NCBI GenBank assembly: GCA_029260595.1
Contig: JAJDCY010000023.1
Coordinates: 310,001 to 374,000 of the forward strand
Reading direction: 5' to 3'
Origin: Phycisphaeraceae bacterium
GTDB taxonomy: Bacteria; Planctomycetota; Phycisphaerae; Phycisphaerales; Phycisphaeraceae
Length of the DNA stretch: 64,000 nucleotides
How positions within the stretch are numbered: position 1 is the first letter of the stretch; each line of letters starts with the position of its first letter. Shown in pieces: positions 8,499 to 16,952 of this stretch. Made by a program: the position numbers and the translations under genes. The notes below the pieces were generated by a model. The model ran no database searches and had not been told where the DNA came from. It was given only the letters and a program-made list of their open reading frames with translations.

Positions 8499-9398
8499 TC
8501 ACCGTCTGCGAGCGACGATCTTTGTTGCGAGCATCACGGCTGTGACGGCGAAGACAACCGTGATCAGCGAGGCCCAAGGCCAGGGGATCGACCCGGCGAC
8601 AGCGACGTTCTCGCCGGTGAGCAGCCCGGCGAAGGCGGCGTGCCCGTAGGTCAGCGGGTTGATGTACATCACCGCGCGCATCCAGAGCGGAGCGGTCGTC
8701 AACGGAAAGACCGCGCCTGACAGGAACCACATAGGCATGAGCAGCAGGTTCATTACGGCGTGGAAGCCGGCGGTCGAATCCATCGGCCAGGCCAGACACA
8801 ATCCCAGCGCGGTCAGGCCGACAGCCAAAACGAACATCAGAGCGACAGCGCCGATCGCGAAGCCCGCGCCCGGCCATGCGCCGATGATTGGCCAGAGCGC
8901 CAGGAACACCACACCTTGAATCGTTGCGATGGACGCTCCGCCCACCACCTTGCCCAGTGCGATCGCAGACCTTGGGACGGGCGCGACGAGGACGGCCTGG
9001 AGGAATCCCTCTCGCCTGTCCTCGATCACGGTGATCGTCGAGAAGATGGCGGTGAACAGGAGCACGAGCACGACCGTGCCGGGGTAGAAGTATTCGAGGT
9101 AGCCGATTGAAGTCGCGGGGTCCACGGGCACGCGGGTTGCGGTCTCGACGGCGGTGTCTGCGAGCGGGACGGTGAAGGTGCGATCCAATCCGGATCCGAG
9201 CAGCAGCCAGAAGAGCAGCGGGGTGGCCATCGCGCCGATCACGCGGTTGCGCTGCCTGAAGAAGCGGACCATCTCGCGGCGCCAGAGCGTGGCCACGGCG
9301 AGCGTGAAGGCGGCGGGTCCCCCGGCGGGCGTTGGCGGCGCGTCGACGGCCTGTTGATGGGCGGCGTTGGGCAGGGGTTGGTCGGTCGGCTCGGGCAT
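8499..9398 (-). CDS. ABC-2 type transporter permease
   Basis: A 299-residue permease with six predicted helices. The N-terminal cytosolic segment contains LWRREMVRFFRQRNRV, a typical ABC-2 coupling region. Its central part shows the family pattern (EYFYPGTVVLVLLFTAIFST, then EDRREGFLQAVLVAPVPRSAI, then LGLCLAWPMDS). The closest style is the NodJ/DrrB/CcmB-like ABC-2 exporters. No ATPase partner is adjacent, so one must be encoded elsewhere. ATG at 9398 is preferred; a TTG at 9422 would add eight residues. It heads the minus-strand run with SCO1 38 bp downstream, so a role in haem or respiratory assembly is possible but unproven. Confidence 0.85.
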   Translation of the reverse strand: MPEPTDQPLPNAAHQQAVDAPPTPAGGPAAFTLAVATLWRREMVRFFRQRNRVIGAMATPLLFWLLLGSGLDRTFTVPLADTAVETATRVPVDPATSIGYLEYFYPGTVVLVLLFTAIFSTITVIEDRREGFLQAVLVAPVPRSAIALGKVVGGASIATIQGVVFLALWPIIGAWPGAGFAIGAVALMFVLAVGLTALGLCLAWPMDSTAGFHAVMNLLLMPMWFLSGAVFPLTTAPLWMRAVMYINPLTYGHAAFAGLLTGENVAVAGSIPWPWASLITVVFAVTAVMLATKIVARRR

Positions 9399-9480
9399 CG
9401 GTTCGTATGGGTGAGAGGGCAACGCGGCGGCTGGCGACCCATCCTAATGGGCGAGGGCGCCGGGGCAACGCGGCGTGTCT

Positions 9481-9508
9481 TGCCGCAGTGTGGCTCGCTG
9501 CTACAATC
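9481..9508 (+). promoter_or_regulatory. Sigma-70-like promoter of clpP
   Basis: TTGCCG (9481-9486) and TACAAT (9503-9508) are separated by 16 bases. Transcription would start near 9515, giving a leader of about 46 bases before the clpP ATG at 9561. It lies in the gap between the divergent ABC permease and clpP. Confidence 0.6.
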
Positions 9509-9560
9509 CCGCTGAATCAGGAAGGTTTACGACACCAACCGTAAGTAAAGGTTTCCGTCC

Positions 9561-10193
9561 ATGCCGACGATCCCCATCGTGATCGAGAAGAGTGGCCGCA
9601 GCGAGCGGGCGTACGATATCTACTCCCGCCTGCTCAAGGACCGCATCGTGTTTTTGTGCGGCGTGGTGGACGACCATTCGGCGAACCTGATCGTCGCGCA
9701 GTTGCTTTTTCTGTCGAACGAAGACCCCAAAGCGGACATCCATTTTTATATCAACTCGCCGGGCGGGTCGGTGAGCGCCGGGCTGGGGGTGTATGACACG
9801 ATGCAGTACATCCGGCCGAACGTCGCGACGTATTGCATCGGCGTTGCGGCGTCGATGGGGTCGCTGCTGCTGATGGCGGGCGAGAAGGGCAAGCGGCATG
9901 TGTTGCCGAACAGCCGTGTGTTGTTGCACCAGCCGCTGATGGGCGGGGTGATGCAGGGGCCGGCGACGGATTTGGGAATCCAGGCCAAGGAGATGATCCG
10001 CACGCGAGAGCGGCTATACAAGATCATGGTCGATCACACGGGCAAGGACTACGACACGGTCGCGCACGACTGCGAGCGGGACAAGTGGCTCGACGACGCC
10101 GAGGCGGTTGAGTACGGGGTGGTGGACAGCGTGCTTACGCACATCCCGGACAGCGCGACGAAGATCCGCAAACCCAATACGGACAGTGATTGA
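9561..10193 (+). CDS. clpP: ATP-dependent Clp protease proteolytic subunit ClpP
   Basis: A 210-residue serine peptidase of normal ClpP length. The catalytic triad is visible: Ser98 in GVAASMGS, His123 in LLHQP, and Asp174 in CERDKWLD. The oxyanion-hole motif YINSPGGSV and the handle-helix region ([16 protein letters not shown]) are intact. ClpP forms a tetradecamer that degrades substrates unfolded by ClpX or ClpA/C. No Clp ATPase lies next to it. The TGA stop overlaps the next gene's ATG as TGATG, so a lipoprotein gene is co-translated, which is an unusual partner for clpP. Confidence 0.97.
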   Translation: MPTIPIVIEKSGRSERAYDIYSRLLKDRIVFLCGVVDDHSANLIVAQLLFLSNEDPKADIHFYINSPGGSVSAGLGVYDTMQYIRPNVATYCIGVAASMGSLLLMAGEKGKRHVLPNSRVLLHQPLMGGVMQGPATDLGIQAKEMIRTRERLYKIMVDHTGKDYDTVAHDCERDKWLDDAEAVEYGVVDSVLTHIPDSATKIRKPNTDSD

Positions 10194-10864
10194 TGCGGAT
10201 GGTGCGCCGGCCTAACCGTGGTGTTGGCGCAGCGGAGCGCGGTCGGTGGTTTGGTGTCGGTGTCACAGTTGCGGCGTTGGCGATTGTTAGCGGTTGCGAG
10301 TTGGGGCCTAAGAATTTTTTGAACGACAACGATTCGCTTCGCCGCCAGGCGATCGAGTTGGACGCGCGCATCGAGCAGCTCGAACAGGACCTGGCGATGA
10401 AGTCGGCACAGATCCGCCGTATGGCCGAACTGTCTGAGCACAAGCCGACGATGCTCGGCGTGACCTGGCAGGACCTGCCGCGGTTGGATTCGGTCCGGGT
10501 CGGGCGGTACAGCGGCGTGACCGATACCAACGGTGATGGAATCGGCGATACGCTGCGGCTGTACGTCCACACACGCGACCAGCAAGGCCGTTTCCTGCCG
10601 GTGCTTGGGCAGGCGGTGGTCCAGTTGGTTGTGATCGAACCCGGTGAAGCGCCGCGTCAGCTTGTCGAACAAACGTATTCCCCGTTGGAGTTTGACCGGG
10701 CTTATCGGTCGGGCTTCACGGGGACGCATTACACGCTGGATGTATTGCTCGGCAATGAGACCGGCGTGAACGTCGGTGCCACCGCGAAGTTAACATTTAC
10801 AGATGCCGGCTCGGGCGCGGTGTTAACGCATGAGATCCCGGTCATCTTCGAACCCGGCCCCTGA
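10193..10864 (+). CDS. Coiled-coil lipoprotein of unknown function
   Basis: A 223-residue predicted lipoprotein: an Arg-rich n-region, a hydrophobic stretch, then the lipobox AIVSGC. After the Cys a short coiled coil (about residues 45-75, with LRRQAIELDARIEQLEQDL) leads to a beta-rich domain with a DTNGDGIGD calcium-loop-like segment and strands such as LRLYVHTRD and QAVVQLVVIE. The domain looks immunoglobulin- or transthyretin-like but I cannot name a family. Its ATG overlaps the clpP stop by one base. TTG at 10190 is an alternative start. A hairpin (GCGTCT/AGACGC, 10870-10888) just after the stop may mark the transcript end. Confidence 0.75.
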   Translation: MRMVRRPNRGVGAAERGRWFGVGVTVAALAIVSGCELGPKNFLNDNDSLRRQAIELDARIEQLEQDLAMKSAQIRRMAELSEHKPTMLGVTWQDLPRLDSVRVGRYSGVTDTNGDGIGDTLRLYVHTRDQQGRFLPVLGQAVVQLVVIEPGEAPRQLVEQTYSPLEFDRAYRSGFTGTHYTLDVLLGNETGVNVGATAKLTFTDAGSGAVLTHEIPVIFEPGP

Positions 10865-10941
10865 CGGCTGCGTCTTGTTGCGAGACGCGGTTCACGCTTG
10901 CGGTATCGCCGCCTGGACAACTTGCCACCCACCGCGATCGA

Positions 10942-10947
10942 TATGAT
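10942..10947 (+). promoter_or_regulatory. Possible -10 element before the polysaccharide locus
   Basis: TATGAT matches the -10 consensus at five of six positions, but the nearest -35-like TTGCCA (10922-10927) is only 14 bases upstream, shorter than ideal. It is the best promoter candidate between the lipoprotein gene and the flippase gene. The flippase would then have a leader of about 45 bases. Confidence 0.35.
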
Positions 10948-10999
10948 CGAGACTCGTTGAACGAACCCGCCCGCCCTGCCGCCCGAGCCAGCCCCGGTT

Positions 11000-12505
11000 G
11001 TGAGCACCACGCCCCCCCCTGATAAGACGCCCGATCGCCACTTCCGGACCGATCACCTCAAAGCTGATCTGGGCCGGCGGTCCGTGCGCGGTGGTGTGGT
11101 CACGATGGTGTCGCAGGGCGCGACGTTCGCACTGGGCATGGCGGCGACGATGGTCCTCGCCCGGCTGCTCACGCCGCAAGACTTCGGCATGGTCGCGATG
11201 GTGGCCGCGGTCACCGGGTTCATCGCCATGTTTAAGGACATGGGCCTGTCGATGGCGACGATCCAAAAGGACACGGTCACCCACCATCAGATCAGCACGC
11301 TCCTCTGGGTCAACGTCGCGATCAGCATCGTGATTGGGATTGTCATCGCGGCGTGCGCCGTGCCGATCTCCTGGTTCTATGATGAGCCTCGGCTGATCAA
11401 CATCACACTCGTATCGGCAGCCGCGATGCCGCTGAGCGGGCTGATCATCCAGCACCAGGCGCTGCTGAAGCGGCAGATGCGGTTTGGGGCGCTGGCGGGG
11501 ATCGAGACCACCGCGGTCACGATCGGCGTCACGACAGCCGTCGTCATGGCCTACGGCGACGCCGGGTATTGGGCGCTGGTGCTGATGCCGATCGTCGCGG
11601 CCGTTGTTCGTGTGACGGCGACGTGGGTGGTGTGCGGGTGGCGTCCGGGTCGGCCGGTGCGCCACTCGGGTGTGCGCGCGATGCTCCGGTTCGGCGGACA
11701 CCTGACGGGGTTCGACTTTGTGAACTACTTCGCGCGGAACCTTGACAACGTGCTGATCGGGCGGGCGTGGGGTTCCGATGCGCTGGGGCAGTACAACAAG
11801 GCGTACACCCTCTTGCTCATGCCGATCCGCCAGATCAACGGCCCGATTGCCGCCGTCGCGATCCCGGCGCTGAGCAGGCTGCAGGACGACCCGGACCGAT
11901 TCCGCAGCTACTACCTCAAGGGCGTGTCGGTCGTGGCATTCCTGACGATGCCGCTGGCGACGTTCCTGTTCGTCGCGGCTGACGATGTCATCGCATTGCT
12001 GCTGGGCCCGCAGTGGACCGAAGCCGTGGTCATTTTCAGGTACCTGGCTATTTCGGCGGTTGTGCAGCCGATCTGTAACGCGGCTGGTTGGCTGTATGTC
12101 TCGCTGGGGCGCGGCGTACGGATGCTCAAGTGGGGGGGGTTCTCGTCGGCGGTTCTCGTTGCATCGTTCGGGATCGGGCTGCCGTTCGGGGCGTCGGGCG
12201 TCGCGCTCAGCTACGCGCTGGCGGTGCTGGCGCTGACCGTGCCCTGCCTGATGTACGGAACCCACCAAACACCGGTTGGATTGCGTGGCCTGTTCACAAC
12301 CGTCGCCGCACCCATGGTCGGGTCGTTGCTGGCGGCGGGCGGCGCCTGGTCGGCCCTGGGATGGTTGCCGGATGATTGGGGCGCTGCGGCCCGCCTGACG
12401 ATCGGTGTCGTCGTGCACGCGGCGATCTACCTGGCGATGATTATCGTTATGGCCAGGGGTTTGATAAGTATGTGTGCGCAGTGGTTTCGGATTGGACGGC
12501 GATGA
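11000..12505 (+). CDS. Polysaccharide flippase, Wzx/WzxC type
   Basis: A 501-residue inner-membrane protein with about 12-14 helices and the MATE/MVF (polysaccharide export) fold. The N-terminus shows the WzxC/TuaB-like signature: SVRGGVVTMVSQGATFALGM, then VLARLLTPQDFGMVAMV and KDMGLSMATIQKD. A middle segment (NYFARNLDNVLIGRAWG, then LGQYNKAYTLLLMP) is also typical. The protein would flip undecaprenyl-linked repeat units to the periplasm for Wzy-dependent polymerisation. The start is GTG. It opens a plus-strand run of seven genes (11000-18913), followed by a methyltransferase and glycosyltransferases. Confidence 0.93.
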   Translation: MSTTPPPDKTPDRHFRTDHLKADLGRRSVRGGVVTMVSQGATFALGMAATMVLARLLTPQDFGMVAMVAAVTGFIAMFKDMGLSMATIQKDTVTHHQISTLLWVNVAISIVIGIVIAACAVPISWFYDEPRLINITLVSAAAMPLSGLIIQHQALLKRQMRFGALAGIETTAVTIGVTTAVVMAYGDAGYWALVLMPIVAAVVRVTATWVVCGWRPGRPVRHSGVRAMLRFGGHLTGFDFVNYFARNLDNVLIGRAWGSDALGQYNKAYTLLLMPIRQINGPIAAVAIPALSRLQDDPDRFRSYYLKGVSVVAFLTMPLATFLFVAADDVIALLLGPQWTEAVVIFRYLAISAVVQPICNAAGWLYVSLGRGVRMLKWGGFSSAVLVASFGIGLPFGASGVALSYALAVLALTVPCLMYGTHQTPVGLRGLFTTVAAPMVGSLLAAGGAWSALGWLPDDWGAAARLTIGVVVHAAIYLAMIIVMARGLISMCAQWFRIGRR

Positions 12506-12563
12506 GAAGTCTCGCGACGTACTGCGCGCGTCGCCAACGGCATAGCAACAAGGGATGCTTCGG

Positions 12564-13391
12564 ATGAGCGACCAGGTTCGAGGCTTCTACGATCGGTTTT
12601 CAGGCACGTTCGTCCGCGACTATGTGTATGGTAATCGCCGTGTCGACTGGCAGCTACGTTTTTTCAAAAACGCGGTCCCGCCATCAAGCTCAGACATCCT
12701 GGTGATCGGATGCGGCTCGGGACAGAGCGCGCACTACCTCGCGACGCGCGTGGCGAAACACAGCCGAGTGCTCGGGGTTGATCTCAGCGATGAGAACCTG
12801 CGCATCGCCAACGCCCTGTTTTCTCACCGCCGGGTCGAGTATCGCCAATTGGATGTGGTGCGGGACCGGATCGAGGGCAAGTGGCAGGTCGTCGCCCTGC
12901 CTGATGTCTACGAACACCTGCCGCGTAGCGGGCGCGAGGTATTTCATCAAGCCTTGGCGGCGTTGCTTACCGATACCGGGCGAATCGTGCTGACCGTGCC
13001 GACACCGGCGGCTCAGCAGGCCGTGCTCAGGCAAGGTAAATCGCTGCAGGTGATCGATGAGCCCGTGACCCTCGCCGACCTGACCGCGATGGCGACGGCG
13101 ATCAACGGGCACATCACGTACTACAACGAGGTGTCGGTCTGGGAAGCGAACGACTACGCCCACGCCGTCATCGAGCGCGGCACAGGCGGGTGCCGCGCCC
13201 TGACGCCGGGGGACAAGCTCCCGCTAAACGGCTGGCCATCGGCACGGTGGATGCGGTCGTTCGCCGAGCGATTGCGGGTGGCGCGGTGTATCGGCATCGT
13301 CTGTCGGTGGGTACGGGTGCGATGCCGACTCGGTCGGGTCAGCGATACGACGAACCGTGACGGGCCCGGGCGAACGAAAGACACAGACTGA
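12564..13391 (+). CDS. SAM-dependent class I methyltransferase
   Basis: A 275-residue protein with a Rossmann methyltransferase core. Motif I is DILVIGCGSGQSAHYLA, the acidic end of strand 2 is VLGVDLSDENL, motif II is near VEYRQLDVV, and motif IV is VALPDVYEHLPR. The variable C-terminal third is Arg-rich and ends in a probably disordered tail. Its place among glycosyltransferases suggests methylation of a sugar in the repeat unit. I prefer the ATG at 12564 because an AAGGG (12550-12554) lies at good distance; ATG at 12555 is in the same frame but has no spacing. Its TGA overlaps the ATG of the next gene by one base. Confidence 0.85.
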   Translation: MSDQVRGFYDRFSGTFVRDYVYGNRRVDWQLRFFKNAVPPSSSDILVIGCGSGQSAHYLATRVAKHSRVLGVDLSDENLRIANALFSHRRVEYRQLDVVRDRIEGKWQVVALPDVYEHLPRSGREVFHQALAALLTDTGRIVLTVPTPAAQQAVLRQGKSLQVIDEPVTLADLTAMATAINGHITYYNEVSVWEANDYAHAVIERGTGGCRALTPGDKLPLNGWPSARWMRSFAERLRVARCIGIVCRWVRVRCRLGRVSDTTNRDGPGRTKDTD

Positions 13392-14626
13392 TGAGGATCG
13401 CCTTCCTTATCGATGTGTTCCCGGCGATCTCGGAGACGTTCATCCTCAACCAGATCACCGGGTTGATCGATCGAGGCCACGAGGTCGATATCTATGCGCA
13501 CAGGATTGACTCGGGCGAGGCGGCCCACCCAGACGTCGCCCGCTACGGGCTGCTGGAGCGGGCACGGTCGCCCCGCCGCGCGCCGACGCGGCGCCTGGCG
13601 CGCATCGTTTATGGGGCGCGCCTGTCACTTGAAGTGTTGGCACAACATCCAAGAGCTATTTTCCAAATCCTCGCCACACTACGACGCAGCCTAGCGTGCG
13701 CCGGTGGGTTGCTGGCGTTCGCGCCCATGCGCTGGCAGCACCGCGGGCGCTACGACATCGTGCAATGCCATTACGGACACAACGGTGTGATCGCGGACGG
13801 GTTGCGCCGAATGGGTGTCATTAGCGGCAGGATCGTCACCATGTTTCATGGCTACGATATCCGCGACGGGATCGAAAACGGCTGGCGGATGTACAAGCCG
13901 TTGCGGGACAGTGGCCACCCGGTCCTGTCCATCAGCGGGTACAACCGCAAGCACCTCGAATCGTTCGGATTCAACGCCGAGCAGATCATTGATCACCCGG
14001 TCGGGATCGATCCTCGGCGTTTCGTGCGGGCGAGCGGCGATCCAGCGGCTTGCGACAGTGACGAAAACGTGAAGTTGATCACCGTTGCTCGGCTGACGGA
14101 GATCAAGGGAGTCGGCTATGCAATAGCCGCGTTGAAGTCTGTATTGATTGATCGGCCGGACTTGAAGATCGAGTATGTCATCGTCGGGGACGGGCCGTTG
14201 CGGCCTCGGCTAGAGCGGCTGGCAAGCGAATCGGGGTTAGGGGCGGTGATCCGGTTCATTGGGGCGTGCGCTGGGGATCAGGTCGCCGAACATCTGCACG
14301 CTTCGGATCTTTACCTCCTGCCCAGCGTGAACGAGGCTCTGCCCATGGTTCTGATGGAGGCCCAGGCCGCCGGGTTGCCCGCGATCGCGACGGACGTCGG
14401 AAGCGTCCGGGAGATCGTGCAAGACACCGTGTCCGGGTACGTGGTGCCCGCTGAGGATACGCAGGCATTGGCCGGAAGGATTCTCGACCTGATCGAGCAC
14501 CGCGAACTCTGGAGGCCGATGGGTCTGGCCGGGCAAACGCAAATCCAGGCGAAGTACGATATCAATCGGCTCAACGACCGGCTGGTCGAACTGTACCGCC
14601 GACTGCTCGAGGACACGCTCGGCTGA
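13391..14626 (+). CDS. Glycosyltransferase family 4 (tandem copy A)
   Basis: A 411-residue GT-B glycosyltransferase. The N-domain starts RIAFLIDVFPAISETFILNQ, which resembles colanic acid WcaL/AmsK-type enzymes. The C-domain has the GT4 donor-binding signature: KLITVARLTEIKGVGYAI and the E-x7-E region PSVNEALPMVLMEAQAAGLP. It likely adds one sugar of the repeat unit from a nucleotide sugar at the cytoplasmic membrane. It begins in the stop of the methyltransferase gene. The first 30 or so residues are almost the same as those of the next gene, so the two are duplicates that have diverged strongly in the acceptor-binding middle region. Confidence 0.92.
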   Translation: MRIAFLIDVFPAISETFILNQITGLIDRGHEVDIYAHRIDSGEAAHPDVARYGLLERARSPRRAPTRRLARIVYGARLSLEVLAQHPRAIFQILATLRRSLACAGGLLAFAPMRWQHRGRYDIVQCHYGHNGVIADGLRRMGVISGRIVTMFHGYDIRDGIENGWRMYKPLRDSGHPVLSISGYNRKHLESFGFNAEQIIDHPVGIDPRRFVRASGDPAACDSDENVKLITVARLTEIKGVGYAIAALKSVLIDRPDLKIEYVIVGDGPLRPRLERLASESGLGAVIRFIGACAGDQVAEHLHASDLYLLPSVNEALPMVLMEAQAAGLPAIATDVGSVREIVQDTVSGYVVPAEDTQALAGRILDLIEHRELWRPMGLAGQTQIQAKYDINRLNDRLVELYRRLLEDTLG

Positions 14627-14684
14627 CCTGAGGGGCTCGACGCCGTCCCAGGTCGGGCGCGAAACGGCTTGAAAGGACTGCGGA

Positions 14685-15926
14685 TTGAGGATCGCATTTG
14701 TTACCGGCGCATTCCCCACGGTGTCTGAAACGTTCATCCTGAATCAGATCACCGGGCTGATCGACCGCGGGCACGAGGTTGATATCTATACGGCTCGCGC
14801 CGGGGATGGAGCGGTGGTCCATGATGATGTCCAACGGTACGGGTTGTTGGCCCGGACGCGCGTCCCGCTGCCCGCGGCGCCGACGCGAGCCGGCCGCGCG
14901 ATGCATGCAGCCGGCTTGCTTTTGTCGCACGCCGCGAAGTACCCGCGATCGTTCGTCCGGCTGCCGAGGATCCTGGGGTACGACCGCACAACCGCGTACA
15001 CCGCGACGCGTCTGCGATCGTCCGCCGGGGCCGCGCCGGTCCGCTATGACATCGCACACTGTCACTTCGGCGTAAACGGGTTATTGGGTTTGGCGTTGTA
15101 TGACCTGGGCGTGCTGAGCGGCGCGATGGTCACGACGTTTCACGGATACGATGCCAACACCGTGTCCCTCACCCAAGGCAGACGCCGGTATCGCGCCCTG
15201 TTCCGGCGGTGCAAGGGTTTCACCGTCTCTACCGACTTCATGCACGACCGGCTGGCCGCACTCGGCTGCCCAGCGCGGGCCATCGAGAAAATCCCGTGCG
15301 GCGTTCGGCCGGCGAGCTATCCCTTCCGCGAACGCCAGCCCGTCGTCGATCGACCGGTGCGGGTGCTGACCGTGGCGCGCCTTGTCGAGGTCAAAGGGGT
15401 TGAATACGGGCTCCGGGCGGTGGCGCAGATGATCGCTGCGGGCACACGGGTGCGCTACGACATCGTCGGGGACGGCGTGCTGCGGGCTCAGCTTGAACAG
15501 TTAGCGCAAGACCTTTCGATCGCCGACCACGTCCACTTCCACGGCGCGCTCAAGGCCGAAGACTTGATCGCGAAGTACGACGCGGCCGACCTGTTCCTGC
15601 TCAGCGGGGTGATCGGCAGCGACGGCGCCCAAGAAGGCCAAGGCGTGGTCCTGCTCGAAGCGCAAGCGTGCGGGCTCCCATGCATCGCGTCCGACGTCGG
15701 TGGGATCCCCGAGACGGTTGTTGGCGGCGAGTCGGCTATATTGGTGCCGCAACGGGATGTGCAGCGGTTATGCGACGCGATGACGTCCTTGATCGGCACG
15801 CCCGAGACCTGGCCCCGGATGAGCCGAGCGGGAAGGGCACACGTGGAAACCAACTACGACCTCAAGAAGCTCAACGATCGGCTCGTCGAGTTGTACCGGG
15901 GCATGATCGGCGGCAGCGTTGGCTAG
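14685..15926 (+). CDS. Glycosyltransferase family 4 (tandem copy B)
   Basis: A 413-residue GT-B enzyme and paralogue of its upstream neighbour: both share SETFILNQITGLIDRGHEVD near the N-terminus and end in LNDRLVELYR. The GT4 features are VLTVARLVEVKGVEYGL, the GDGVLRAQLE strand and the donor-site LLEAQACGLPCIASDVGG. A ten-residue insertion (around SGVIGSDGAQEGQG) before the E-x7-E motif is typical of WcaL/AmsK-like enzymes. The start is TTG at 14685, aligned with the neighbour's ATG and preceded by AAAGGA at good spacing. It probably adds a different sugar than copy A. Confidence 0.92.
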   Translation: MRIAFVTGAFPTVSETFILNQITGLIDRGHEVDIYTARAGDGAVVHDDVQRYGLLARTRVPLPAAPTRAGRAMHAAGLLLSHAAKYPRSFVRLPRILGYDRTTAYTATRLRSSAGAAPVRYDIAHCHFGVNGLLGLALYDLGVLSGAMVTTFHGYDANTVSLTQGRRRYRALFRRCKGFTVSTDFMHDRLAALGCPARAIEKIPCGVRPASYPFRERQPVVDRPVRVLTVARLVEVKGVEYGLRAVAQMIAAGTRVRYDIVGDGVLRAQLEQLAQDLSIADHVHFHGALKAEDLIAKYDAADLFLLSGVIGSDGAQEGQGVVLLEAQACGLPCIASDVGGIPETVVGGESAILVPQRDVQRLCDAMTSLIGTPETWPRMSRAGRAHVETNYDLKKLNDRLVELYRGMIGGSVG

Positions 15927-15930
15927 TACG

Positions 15931-16860
15931 ATGAAATTCTCGGTTGTGATCCCCTGCTACAACGCCGGGCGGTGGGTCGAAGAGGCGCTGCGTAGCGTCG
16001 CTGAGCAGACCCATCAGCCCCACGAGATCATCGTGGTGGATGACGGGTCGACGGACGACTCGCTCGACCGGATCAAGGCCAGCGGCGTCGATGTGCGACT
16101 GCTGCATACTCAACGCGCGAACGGCGCGGGCGCCCGCAATGTTGGGATCGAGGCCGCGACCGGCGACTGGATCGCATTCCAGGACGCTGACGACGTGTGG
16201 GACCCGTGCCACCTGGAGCGCGCGACGGCGCTGCTTGGGCCTTCGACTGATGTGGCGTTTCTTTGTCACTTCGACGTGATATATAACCAGGACGAGCGAA
16301 CCGCGTTCCCCGTTGCCCCGCCGCGACCCGAGCCTGCGTCGGGCCTTAGTCACCTGGACTATGTCGACCGATTCAACGTCGGGCCCGGGCTGTACTACTG
16401 CCACCCAGCCGTCATCATGAATCGCCAACGGCTCATGGATGTAGGGCTGTTCGATACGACCCAGATTCGCCGACACGATATCGACCTCTGGTTACGGGTC
16501 ATCGGCGGGCAGACCTGGTCGTACGACCCAGCGGTATCGGTGGCTTTCCGGTCGGGCACCGGGGGGATCTCCGGGCACATCGCCAGCCGGGAATACTATT
16601 ACCTGCGTGCGATCGAGAAGAGCCTGGATGCCTACCGATCGCCGGCGATGGACAAGGTGCTCACCGTGGCGGTGAGCAAGGCGCTGGCTACGGCATTTAC
16701 CGACGGCGACGCCGATGACCGCCGCCGCGCGTGCGAACTGGCGTGGCCTCACGTTTCAGTGAGAATGTGGGTGCTTTTTGGGTTCGCCAGGTTGTTCCCG
16801 GCCTTGTTTCGTTGGATCAATCTTTCTCGCCGGTGGGCGTTCAGGTGTCTGAAGCGGTAG
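15931..16860 (+). CDS. Glycosyltransferase family 2 (copy A)
   Basis: A 309-residue GT-A glycosyltransferase. The start strand is SVVIPCYNAGRWVEEAL, the nucleotide-binding segment is EIIVVDDGSTDDS, and the metal-binding DxD-type motif is FQDADDVW. An RRHDIDLWLRV segment matches the family's acceptor or catalytic-base region. The C-terminal part is helical with a basic, amphipathic end and may be membrane-associated. The ATG at 15931 aligns with the start of the next GT2; TTG at 15919 would overlap the previous gene. It likely adds a sugar to the lipid-linked repeat unit. Confidence 0.9.
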   Translation: MKFSVVIPCYNAGRWVEEALRSVAEQTHQPHEIIVVDDGSTDDSLDRIKASGVDVRLLHTQRANGAGARNVGIEAATGDWIAFQDADDVWDPCHLERATALLGPSTDVAFLCHFDVIYNQDERTAFPVAPPRPEPASGLSHLDYVDRFNVGPGLYYCHPAVIMNRQRLMDVGLFDTTQIRRHDIDLWLRVIGGQTWSYDPAVSVAFRSGTGGISGHIASREYYYLRAIEKSLDAYRSPAMDKVLTVAVSKALATAFTDGDADDRRRACELAWPHVSVRMWVLFGFARLFPALFRWINLSRRWAFRCLKR

Positions 16861-16952
16861 GTGTCCGGGGCACCTTGATGAATACAAGTTCCGGGTTTGA
16901 CAGCGATCGTACTGAAGAGCGACGATCGGATCCCTAACTGACACGAAATGAC

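Noticed and set aside
8461..9468. N-terminal extension of the SCO1 frame upstream of 8460
   Set aside because: It runs out of frame through the ABC permease gene and has Arg/Pro-rich shadow composition; the SCO1 membrane anchor starts soon after the ATG at 8460.
10892..12418. Open frame of about 500 codons antisense to the flippase gene
   Set aside because: Composition (Arg, His, Asp, Gln) is that of an antisense shadow in G/C-rich DNA; the flippase on the other strand has clear helices and family motifs.
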